This document shows positions 10,378 to 21,533 of a stretch of DNA of 64,000 bases, in pieces. This stretch comes from Cunninghamia lanceolata (Eukaryota; Streptophyta; Pinopsida; Cupressales; Cupressaceae). Within the stretch, counting starts at the first letter, position 1; every line of letters starts with the position of its first letter. The stretch spans positions 10,620,001 to 10,684,000 of the forward strand of contig BSBN01000849.1 in the NCBI GenBank assembly GCA_027924645.1, written 5' to 3'. Under the pieces are notes generated by a model. It was not told the DNA's origin and made no database searches. It was given only the letters and a program-made list of their open reading frames with translations. The position numbers and the translations under genes are program-made.

Positions 10378-13300
10378 ATGCCGAGGAAATGATCAAGAAT
10401 TAAACCAACACAGGAAGAGATAGAAGCTAAGAATGCAAAGAAAGCAATGGCTATGAGGGAACTTCGTGAGAAGAGGAAATTGGACACGATAAATGAAGAC
10501 ATACCAATTGAAGAGGAACCACAACCATCACAAAGAGATATGGTATTGGCGGCACAAAGAGAACGAATGCAAAAACTTCGTGGTACGAGAGATTTGAATA
10601 CCATAGTTGGAGACACATCCTTTATCGCAAGACAACATGTAGGGACACCATCTACCACATCTCAAGTTGAGAGTACATCATCACTCACATGTGATGAAGG
10701 AGGTACGCCATCGTTCCCACCTCAACCTCAAGGTATGTCATCTATTCCATCTTCGATCGAAGGTATGCCATCTAACCCATCTCATTTAAATATTGATGAA
10801 ATTCCTAATGTTGAGATGAATTTACCTAACTTGACACCACCTAGAATTTTGCATAGAAAGCCAAAGTATTTGATTGATATTGATGAGAATATTTTGCAGC
10901 CAATGGAAGGTAAGATTCCAAAACGCACTTGTAGAAGATATGCTAATAAGATTTGGAGATTGTTCTTTGAAAAGTTAAATGAGACTGCAAGATGTCAACT
11001 ATTCGTTGAAATGATGCGAAGTATAAAGTATAGGTCTATCATGAAGATTCTTGGGTTGAGAACATCAGAGGCTTCAAGTGAAAAATCTATTGTCAAGAAT
11101 CTAATGAGTGCGTATGAGAGTGTGGGTAACACCTCACGCACAAAAGATAGTAATGCAACACGGCGTGTGATTACATCAACTATAGTAAGTAGTCAAACGA
11201 GAAAAGCTCGTCTCATTAGAAAGACAAGTCAAAAATTGAGAATTAATAGGAAAACTTTATCAAGAGCCGTTGGAAGACGCCAAAGAATTGAGGACACTAA
11301 TGCCAATGAATTATGGGCGTTCTCGGGGAGACTACCACAAAAAGATAAACCAATTGTTGAAGCATTGAGGTCACTAATTGAAGACTTTTGGAAGAATTAC
11401 ATAAGGGTATCTCCGAATCAAAGGGATGTGGTAAGAAGGAGAATTGGTAGTCAGAACCACGAGCCACATCCAAAGCATTTTTTGGATGAGACTCAAACAC
11501 AGTTTTATGGTAAATTTCTAGAGAAGTATCCTCAAATTAAAATTTGTCAAAGATATTTTGAAATGCTAAAACCTTTCTATGTTAAGATAAATCACACACG
11601 CACTACTTGTTGTTGTAGATTACATATTGAATTTTCTAACCATTTTGATGCTTATAGGTTTATATGTTTAGATATGCATACTAACAATGATTTGCAGGGT
11701 TGTGCCATATGTGCCCCACCAACATCTTCAAGAGACTTCATATCAAGAATTTTATGTGAAAGAGAGGAAGGTCAAATATTCTACAAGAAATTATGCTTGG
11801 ATGGCACATGTCATCATTGCGGTGGCTTGCAACATTTGCCAATATGTGAACATATGGAAATAACACATGCGGTTGGAAATGAACTAGTAGAGTTTGGCAA
11901 GTATAAAACAGTGGCATACAATACAAAAGATGGTAAAGAAGCAAAGAGGTGTGAATTAGTTATTGAAAAGATTCCAGTGTATCAGTTTATGCCTATATTT
12001 CGTGACAGCATAGTGTATGAGTATGCAAGACATGCCCATAGAGCTCGATGGTTGGACTTGCAATTCAAGTTATGCAAGGACACATTTCCAGTTGGTAGCA
12101 TTATTTCAGTCGTCGACTTTGCAGAGAACTACAGTCTACAGCCACAGCGTGAGGTGCAATCACAATATTACAACTCCACACAGGTTTCTATATTTGTGCA
12201 CATCGCATTCATTCATGCGAATGATAGTACAGAGGATGACAGAAAGATCATAAGGGAGTATCATTTCTATATTAGTGATGATCGCACGCATTCTACGGAG
12301 TTCGTGCAAGGTTGCTTTCAGGTGTTCTATAATGATTTGGCTAGAAGGGGCATATCGTTCAGTCAGCATATCATATGGTCGGATAATTGTGCATCATAAT
12401 TCAAGAACTCGCGAAATTTCTATTGGCTGAGTAGGAGGCATAATTTTACAGGTATTCAACATATGTGGAACTTTTGTGAGGCTGGGCATGGAAAGAGGGA
12501 GCATGATGGTGCAGGAGCATGTATCAAAAGAGCCATAGCACGAGAAGAGTTAAAGTATAAAGACAATGCAAAGTTGACAGATGCAAAATCGATTGTCGAG
12601 TGGTGTAATGCTTCCATGGGTCCAGGTAATGAAGGTAAGTCTTTAGTTCGTAGATTTTTTTGGTTGATAGATGATACTAACATTGCACCATATGAGGATT
12701 GTTGTACACTGACAGGATCAAATGAGATGCACTCTTTCAGAAGCTCAATTGCAGGTTCATGGAGTATCCATACACGAAAGATGTCATGCTTTTGTTCTTC
12801 CTGTACAATTCAAGTCTGGGATGAGTGCGAGTCAAAGGAGTGGGTTGACGAATGGCAGTTAAGTTATCTTAGCCCACTTGACACGTATCGACCCCCGACG
12901 GCACTGGAACTAACACAGATGGAATCGTCAGTTGACTTTGACCACATATCAGATTTAGTTCAACCAGGTAATATAGGGCACATATATGCATCTAATTTCA
13001 TCTAGTTCAACCAGGTAATGTCATCTTACTTTGTAGTGTTTTTGTAATGTTGACTAATTTCATCTAATTTGCTACACATATCAATGTAGGACACGTATAT
13101 GCAGTTATTGCAGATGAAGATAATGAAGAGGGAACAGATTATTACTTATGTCATTGTGTTGAGGCTAAAAAGAAATTGGAGGCCCCTGTTACAGATGGAG
13201 AAAACATCGAATACCCTACAGGATCAGTGGTTATTACTGGAACATGGCTTAGAAGGTACCCACATAAGAGTGTTAATATTTGGCTATTTCAGGACTTTGA

Positions 13301-13475
13301 CATGCATCGAAAGATTCTTCATTACTCGAACCTTGTCGTGGCATCCAATGTTCATTTGATAAAGTATCGGGGTAGACCTTTGAAAAAAATATTGTGGAAG
13401 GTGCGTGAGTCTGACCATGAAGCAATACTTGACACAATAAATAGTAGATCAGATCCAGATGGTTCATTGGATTAA
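10378..13475 (+). pseudogene. DDE-like transposase, two exons, copy A (two nonsense codons)
   Basis: Two exons are read as 10378-12967 and 13090-13475 with a GT-AG intron, giving about 991 codons. The first ATG starts MPRK, but codon 5 is TGA (10390), where the inverted copy has CGA. A second stop, TAA at 12397, stands where the other copy has CAA. Between these stops the frame is open for more than 650 codons. Order: Pro/Ser-rich N-terminus; basic middle; Cys-rich block with CAIC and TCHHCGG-type pairs (about residues 410-480); catalytic-type motifs DFAENY, IIWSDNCAS and AGHGKREHDGAGACIKR, which look like an RNase H-fold transposase core; and a C-terminal domain in exon 2. The same motif series occurs in many unnamed animal transposon proteins. 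Sola is one candidate superfamily, but I cannot confirm it. A duplicated donor (CAACCAGGTAAT at 12961 and 13007) makes alternative splicing possible. Confidence 0.8.
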
Positions 13476-13909
13476 TTTGTAAGTATTCACATTGATTTTG
13501 TAAAGTTATGTTACATTGAGTTGTAAGTATGCACATTAATTTGTAAGGTTTGTCTTTTTTTATTTCCTCCTGCATTTTTACACATATGTACACATTTTTA
13601 CATCATCATGTTATGCATTTTTGGTGTCCTGCTCCTGATGCGACCAAACTCATAACTCACCCTACTAGACACCATTTGATGATCTCTCCAACACTCTGGA
13701 TCCAGGGCGCCCAATCATGATGATGACCTATATACCATTCTCCCAAGGCGCTCATAATGAATGAATGATAAGGAGCGCCTTGACCTCTATAATCAAGGTG
13801 ATTTTAAGTCACTTTGAGTCATTTGGGGTCAATTTGAGTCTTTGAGTCATGTTGCAAAAAAGTGTCAATGTTGTCAAGTTGCACAAAGCAACCTTTGCAT
13901 TTTTGGTGT
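13476..13909. other. Transposase 3' flank with a roughly 290 bp insertion
   Basis: The first 140 bases match the flank of the inverted copy (48898-49047). At about 13613 the phrase 'tgcatttttggtgtcctgctc' begins, as in the other copy. A block containing GGCGCC-type motifs and TTTGAGTCA repeats then intervenes, and the same phrase recurs at about 13898. This is a duplication-flanked insertion not present in the other copy. Confidence 0.5.
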
Positions 13910-16756
13910 CTTGCTCGTGATGTGACCAAACTGACTATTCCAACGCATTCGGATGGGTACATTTACGCTAGGCATGGTCCTGTTTTTCACCCAAACATGT
14001 TGAAACAGTCTGAGCTACATTGAACCAACGATATCCCTAAAGAGTCCAAAGTGCAAAAAGGCTGCAATCTTTGACGAGATGTTACTCAAAAACCGTGTCA
14101 CTTAGAAACATTCCGTCTGAGGCAACGCTATCACGTAGAGTGCCTCTACAATAACCTCTCTCGGTTTTTTATAGCTCTGAGGAATTTACCCGTGGTGAAA
14201 GGTTTTCTACTGCCCCAAAAATCGTCAGAAGGAGGCAGTGTAAAGTTGCAAAGGGGTGTAACTTTTGTCCTGCTCCTGATGCGACCAAACTGACTATTCC
14301 AACGCTTCCGAATGGGTACATTTATGCTAGGCATGGTCCTATTTCTCACCCAAACATGTCGAAACAGTCGGAGCTACATTGTACCGACGATATCCCTGAA
14401 GAGTCCAAAGTGCAAAAAGGCAGCAATCTTTGACGAGATATTACTCGAAAACCGTGTCACTTAGAAACATTCCATCTGAGGCAACGGGATCACGTAGAGT
14501 GCCTCTACAATAACCTCTCTCGGTTTTTGATAGCTCTTAGGCATTTGCCCGTGGTGAAAGGTTTTCTGTTGCCCCAAAAATCGTCAGAAGGAGGTAGTGT
14601 AAAGTTGCAAAGGGGTGTAACTTTCGTCCTGCTCCTGATGTGACCAAACTGACTGTTCCAACGTGTCTGAATGGGTACATTTATGCTAGGCATGGTCCTA
14701 TTTCTCACCCAAACATGTCGAAATAGTCGGAGCTACATTGTACCGACGATATCCCTGAAGAGTCCAAAGTGCAAAAAGGCAGCAATCTTTGACGAGATGT
14801 TATCAAAAATCGTGTCACTTAGAAACATTCTGTCTGAGGCAACGAGATCACGTAGAGTGCCTCTACAATAACCTCTCTCAGTTTTTTATAGCTCTGAGGC
14901 ATTTGCCCGTGGTGAAAGGTTTTCTGTTGCCCCAAAAATCGTCAGAAGGAGGTAGTGTAAAGTTGCAAAGGGGTGTAACTTTCGTCCTGCTCCTGATGCG
15001 ACCAAACTGACTGTTCCAACGCGTCCGAATGGGTACATTTATGCTAGGCATGGTCCTATTTCTCACCCAAACATGTCGAAACAGTCGGAGCTACATTGTA
15101 CCGACGATATCCCTGAAGAGTCCAAAGTGCAAAAAGGCAGCAATCTTTGACGAGATGTTACTCGAAAATCATGTCACTTAGAAACATTCCGTCTGAGGCA
15201 ACGGGATCATGTAGAGTGCCTCTACAATAACCTCTCTCAGTTTTTTATAGCTCTGAGGCATTTGCCCGTGGTGAAAGGTTTTCTGTTGCCCCAAAAATCG
15301 TCAGAAGGAGGCAGTGTAAAGTTGCAAAGGGGTGTAACTTTCGTCCTGCTCCTGATGCGACCAAATTGACTGTTCCAACGCGTCTGAATGGGTACATTTA
15401 TGCTAGGCATGGCCCTATTTCTCACCCAAACATGTTGAAACAGTCGGAGCTACATTGTACCGACGATATCCCTGAAGAGTCCAAAGTGCAAAAAGGCAGC
15501 AATCTTTGACGAGATGTTACTCAAAAATCATGTCACTTAGAAACATTCTGTCTGAGGCAACGGGATCACGTAGAGTGCCTCTACAATAACCTCTCTCAGT
15601 TTTTTATAGCTCTGAGGCATTTGCCCATGGTGAAAAGTTTTCTGTTGCCCCAAAAATCGTCAGAAGGAGGCAGTGTAAAGTTGCAAAGGGGTGTAACTTT
15701 CGTCCTGCTCCTGATGCGACCAAACTGACTGTTTCAACGCGTCCGAATGGGTACATTTATGCTAGGCATGGTCCTATTTCTCACTCAAACATGTCGAAAC
15801 AGTCGGAGCTACATTGTACCGACGATATCCCTGAAGAGTCCAAAGTGCAAAAAGGCAGCAATCTTTGACGAGATGTTACTCGAAAACCGTGTCACTTAGA
15901 AACATTCCGTCTAAGGCAACGGGATCACGTAGAGTGCCTCTACAATAACCTCTCTCATTTTTTTATAGCTCTTAGGCATTTGCCCGTGGTGAAAGGTTTT
16001 CTGTTGCCCCAAAAATCGTCAGAAGGAGGCAGTGTAAAGTTGCAAAGGGGTGTAACTTTCGTCCTGCTCTTGATGCGACCAAACTGACTATTCCAACGCG
16101 TCCGAATGGGTACATTTATGCTAGCATGGTCCTATTTCTCACCTAAACATGTCGAAATAGTCGGAGCTACATGGTACCGACGATATCCCTGAAGAGTCCA
16201 AAGTGCAAAAAGGCAGCAATCTTTGACGAGATGTTACTCGAAAATCATGTCACTTAGAAACATTCTATCTGAGGCAACGGGATCACGTAGAGTGCCTCTA
16301 CAATAACCTCTCTCGATTTTTTATAGCTCTGAGGCATTTGCCCGTGGTGAAAGGTTTTCTGTTGCCCCAAAAATCGTCAGAAGGAGGCAGTGTAAAGTTG
16401 CAAAGGGGTGTAACTTTCGTCCTGTTCCTGATGCGACCAAACTGACTGTTCCAACGCATCCGAATGGGTACATTTATGCTAGGCATGGTCCTATTTCTCA
16501 CCCAAACATGTCGAAGCAGTCGGAGCTACATTGTACCGACGATATCCCTGAAGAGTCCAAAGTGCAAAAAGGCAGCAATCTTTGATGAGATGTTACTTGA
16601 AAACCGTGTCACTTAGAAACATTTCGTCTGAGGCAACGGGATCACGTAGAGTGCCTCTACAATAACCTCTCTCAATTTTTTATAGCTCTGAGGCATTTGC
16701 CCGTGGTGAAAGGTTTTCTGCTGCCCCAAAAATCGTCAGAAGGAGGCAGTGTATTA
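13910..16756 (+). repeat. 359 bp tandem satellite, about eight copies
   Basis: Units begin near 13910, 14269, 14628, 14986, 15345, 15704, 16062 and 16420 with 'cctgctcctgatgcgaccaaa'-type starts in pieces. They end near 16756 with 'ggaggcagtgta'. Units are very similar to each other. Each unit carries a 62-67 codon antisense frame that stays open in most copies, but this follows from low divergence and gives no sign of a gene. The same unit, inverted, forms five copies at 47106-48899, so the satellite moved with the transposon. Confidence 0.92.
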
Positions 16757-19700
16757 AGTCAGGATGAAAGCCTATTCACTCTAGGCACCTGTTTTTGACC
16801 AAATCACACATGCGCCTTGAACAACTCTGTCTTCAAGGTGCTTTTCTCTAATCTCTGTAACTCTCCAAATCCACTAAGGCACAAATTTTACCTCTTGGGC
16901 TCAAGATATAGGTTCTTCATCCAAGGCGCCAGAATGGTCCAAAGGCGCATTTCACCTCTAACCTCACCTCTGACCTTACTTGGAGGCGCTAAACCTCATC
17001 TCCTTGCTCTCCTCCATTACAAGCGCTCACTTACCTCAATCTTGGGCGCATACCAACATCCCAACATCCAAATCACCTAGGCGCTCAAAACCTTCAAGAC
17101 TCAAGGTGCATTTTATGATCAAACAAGGTATCTCCTGAACAAGGCGCTCATAGTCTCATCAGGGCGTTAATCATCATCATGAGCACTCATATTGTTCTAG
17201 GCGCACAGTTATCTCTGGAATGCTCAAGGCGCACATACCCTTCTCTAGGCTAGTTTACACTTATTCAAGGCGCTCATTCCAAACTTACATGAACTCCTCA
17301 TTACAAGATGCACAAACTAGATGATCCTAGGGCATAAGGGTGCTCATAGGAGTTGTTATGTGTCATTTTGGCCAAGGTTTTCCGGAGCAGTGAAGACATT
17401 AGGAAGGGGATGATCGTTTGGATAGTTTTGAATGCTTTATTTCTCCTTGTTTAAACTAGGCGCTCACTGAGGATTGGAGTAGCCTTTGCACCCTCACATC
17501 ACGTTAATCGGCGTTTCAAAGGCAATCATAGTATAGGAAGATTTGCGCCTTGAAGAAGAGAGTTATCTGGTGAGTGCTTAGGAGTTCTGGCGCCTAGGGG
17601 AAAGGTCTAGGTAGAGCGCCTTCAGACTTTGACAGTGAAGTGCCTTAAGGAGTTGGATGATGTTTTTGCCTAGAGTGGAGATGATGTTTTTAGCGCCTTA
17701 AGGATGATGATGGAGCGCCTTGGAGTCAGGTTAGTCTGGAGTACCTTAAGAAGGTAAAGCACTTCAAATGTAAACACAAGTGTTTTGAGCGCCCTAATGA
17801 GAAGTTGTCTTGGCACCATAAGTTGTTCAAACGAAGATATGCACCTTGGATAGTTGCAAAGGCCTAATTTAGCGCCCAAGGTTGGAAGACTCTTTGTGAG
17901 CACCCAGTGTTTGAAAGCTCTTTGTGTTTGGTGCATTAAAATGAATTTGGCACCTAAGTAGTATTGAAACACTCAACTGAGCGCCTAAAGCCCATGAGAG
18001 AAGTGATATGCGCCTTGATAGGAATATCATGGAAGATGAGTTTACTGAATGGCACCTTGAATGACTTGGTTGATTAAGTGTTTTAGCGCCTAGATATGGG
18101 ATGAATCATTGAGTGCCTTTGGTTGAGATGATGTCAGCACCTTTGAGATTATAACACCTTGGAGTCAAGTTCGAAGGAGCACCTTGAGAAGGTAAAACAC
18201 TTCAAATGTTTTCAAGGAATTGGAGAAGTCACTTAGTGCCTAGAAGGAATTCTAGAGCAAGAGGGTTGGAGCGCCTTGAGCTTCAAGTCAGATATGCGCC
18301 TAGACCTCTACCCTTTAGCAAGTTGAAGCCCTCTGAGCCTTGACAATGTGAGAATGCCTTATAGTGAATATGCGCCTTGGGCAAGGTTGAATACAAAGTT
18401 GAGGAGTATATCATAATGAGTAAGTGCACTGTAGGGTTAGATGATAAAGACTAGTGCCTTGAGTGTCTTGGTCAAAATTTTGACGTGAGAAGTCTTGCAA
18501 GATCAAACCCTGGAGTGCGCCTTAGAGAGAACCTATTGATCCTTTGCTTTGACAAGATTTGGGCACCAGAATGATCCTTAATAAATGGAATGTATCTACA
18601 CCAATTTTGCGCCTTTAGGGAAGTGATGGTGGCCAGAATGATCCTTAATCTCATGTTTGTGTGCCTAGGTCTAGAAGCAAGATTTGAGCGCCTTAGGATA
18701 GGGTTTTTTGCACCTTGTCTTGGAGAGTGAATTTGCGCCTTGGATGATGTTGAAGCGCCTTGGGATGAAATGCACCCAAACTTACAGAGGGCCTTCAGTG
18801 AGGGAGTTGAAGAGAGTGCTTAGAGGAAGGATAGCCTTAAGATCAAACTAAGTACTTAGAAACCTAAGATTAGCGCCTTATTTGAAGTTATACACCTATT
18901 CTGGTGCCAGAGAGTGAGTTTGAGTGTGAAGAAGTGAATGTCTGCGCCTTGAAGGGGATACAAAGGGAAGATGATGCACCTTGATGGGTTGATGATGGAA
19001 ATTTGCGTTTTGGAGCTAAATGTGCACCTTGAATCTAAATGATATTTGAGTGCTTAGAGGTAAATAGGGGCGCCTTTGAGAATTCTTTGTGCTTTAAGGA
19101 ATGGATTGTGGCGCTTTGGACTAAGGTAAGTCCTGAGCACTTCCAATGATTTTAAGGAGCGCCTTGAAGGAGATAGTGCATAGAGGTACAATGAATCTTC
19201 GGGAGAACATGGATAGACAACTAAGTCTCCAACTTGAGTCTTCTAAGTGAATTGGATGATGAAGAGAGTCTAGTCATTTTGGGCGCTAGTATCAGGATGA
19301 ATCATCCAAAATGGGTGCCTAGAACTAGAAGGCGCCAATGCATGAGTTCAAGGATCCTCCATTGGAGCGCCTAGCCCAGATGGCTATAGATTGAAACTTT
19401 TAAAGCTAAGTGATGTCTCTTAGGTGAATTCCTAGCCCAGGTGCATGTGTTGGGAAAAACTCTTTGGCTCTGGCACCTAGAATTGGGAGCTTTGTAAGAT
19501 GCACCAATTGATGAAACATTTCCATTTTGCGCCTAGAATAGAACTCTCTCACATAGTTGAAATTGACTTGATAGAAGGAGATAAGTCTTAAGGACTAGTT
19601 TGGCGCCTCACTTGCCTATCTCACCTTTGAAATGCGCTTTGGTTGATGATCATCATTGATGGAGCCTAGTGAAATGTAAAGCTATTTGCATCTCCAGAGG

Positions 19701-20810
19701 ATCAAAATTGGATTAGGAGATCATCCTTGCAGTTGAGATTGACAGAGAAGTGTTAAAGGAATCACTTCAAATGGGCACCTAAGCTAGTTGAGGCGCATAT
19801 CAATTCCACTGTAACTCCAGACTGATGCTTAGGATCCAGTCATCTCCTAAGGCGTAGTTCCATTCACCCATGACCTCGCTTGGCGTCTAAAACTTGGAAA
19901 CTCCTTTGGAAAGCTCCTGTTGCACCTAGAAGATGAGTTTGGGATATCAACTTGCAAAAGGCTTAGAAACTCTTCAAAGATGTTAGGCACAATCCCATGG
20001 CACTGGAGCTCAGTTTTGGCGCCTTCAAGGAATAGCACATGAAGGAACTTGGGAGGTCAGGTGCTTGTAAAAGGGAACACCTTGGAACATCTTCCAGGGG
20101 TTGAAGTAGTAAGAAAACATCAAGTGAGTCTAGGTGCACTCCCTTGTGTGAACAGTTTAGCTCTGGCGCCTAGCCACAGAGTGAGCCAGAAGAAGTAGTT
20201 TGGACATTAGAAGATAGGCGCTCATTCTACAATGAAGCATTCCACCTTCCTAATCAACAAAGACTTGCAAGAATTGACAAAGGAAGCTAAGGCGCACCTT
20301 CTACTTGTTTCCACCTCCAGAATGCGCCTAACCTTGAAAGGGGGTTCAAAGATGTTTGTTAGACCTTTTCACTCAAGGCGCTCACCTTAGGCGCACTTTC
20401 TAAGTCCTTGTCACCTCAAGGAAACACCTAGTTTGGAAGGCGCTTGCCCTGTTCTCCACTCCTTTCAATTGGTGCCTAGAACACAGAATGCATGAAAGGA
20501 GCGCCTAGACTCCAGAGGGCTCATTTGGGCACCTAGCATTTAAAACACTTTCATAATGATGATGTTTTGGCGCCTAATCTTGGAAACAATCGAGAGCATC
20601 CATAAACTCTAATTGGCACCTAATGTTGACAAGGCGCAACTTCAGGAGGAGGTCACCTCAACTTGGCGCCCAAGTCAGAAAAACCTGTAAATCCTTCAAA
20701 TATGCGCCTACCTTGTGAGGTGATGAGTTGAACATTCCAAATCTTCAAATGTTGCTCAAGTAAGGAAGACATTGTAACATCAAGGCTTCAAGGCCTGTCC
20801 TTGTGTTTCC
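16757..20810. repeat. 4 kb field of irregularly spaced GGCGCC/AAGGCGC motifs
   Basis: More than 50 exact GCGCC or GGCGC cores occur, usually as GCGCCTTG, GCGCCTAG, AAGGCGC or GGCGCTCA. Several dozen decayed forms (GCACCT, GTGCCT, GGCACC) are also present. Spacing is mostly 30-90 bp and not periodic. From 16.8 to 17.5 kb the GGCGC orientation dominates, from 17.5 to 19.6 kb GCGCC dominates, and beyond that both are mixed. The sequence between motifs is not repetitive by eye. There is no credible coding region. A short remnant of the same kind lies at 46788-47105. Confidence 0.75.
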
Positions 20811-21533
20811 ATTGAATGAGTTGTACTTCATGCTATTGAAAGCATTTTCCATGTAATAAGACATTGCAAGTTGATTGAATCAAGTAACAAGACAAGTACC
20901 CAACCCTAATGTTGTTTCATTCAAATAGTTATCTTGATGTATATCTTTATGTTATTGAAGTAGTTGATGAATTGTTAGCAAGTAAAAGTGTTTAAGTAAG
21001 GAAAATTTTTCGTAGAACTAGTTGGGTATCTTACACTTACACCATGCCTATCCATCAAACATCACAATGCAATCAAAATCCTAACAACATGCCCATGATC
21101 CAAGATCAAGTGCAATCATGCAAAGATATTATCAATCACAAGCCTATTAAGAATGAACTAGAGTCTTCTAGTACCATACTTTTCCATCAAACACCATCAT
21201 GTAATCCATGGCCTATCAAGCCTATCAAAGAAAATGCAAACATCCTATGTAATACAATGAGACTTTAAATATTTGAAGTAGCCATCTACAAATATCCATT
21301 CAAAAGTGGATTTATAATGCAAGTATGGACGCCATCAATAAAAAAGATTTGTATTAACCAAATATCCATATACGCATACATCAATATCTGTCGATATAAG
21401 TATAACATATATACAAAATAGCCATATAGGCTTACAAGAATGCCATATAGGCATACAATGTCAACTATGTACAGTACAAAATATATGTCCACAAATGCCA
21501 TATAGGCATACAACAGAGGAACACAATAAAAAG
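20811..21533 (-). other. 3' flank and probable 3' UTR of the accessory gene, with TGCCATATAGGCATACA repeats
   Basis: The GGCGCC field ends and ordinary AT-rich sequence follows to the stop codon of the accessory gene at 21534. Between about 21420 and 21515 the unit GCCATATAGGCATACA recurs three times as a tandem-like set, downstream of the stop on the minus strand. A related CATATAGGCATACATAG microsatellite lies at 58023-58190 in the other large element. Confidence 0.5.

Noticed and set aside
14146..16501. Repeated 62-67 codon antisense frame in each 359 bp unit, also at 47744-48645
   Set aside because: It follows from low divergence among satellite units; no start context, domain or codon bias supports a gene.
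13910..16756. CRISPR-like array
   Set aside because: Units are contiguous 359 bp repeats without repeat-spacer structure, in a plant genome.
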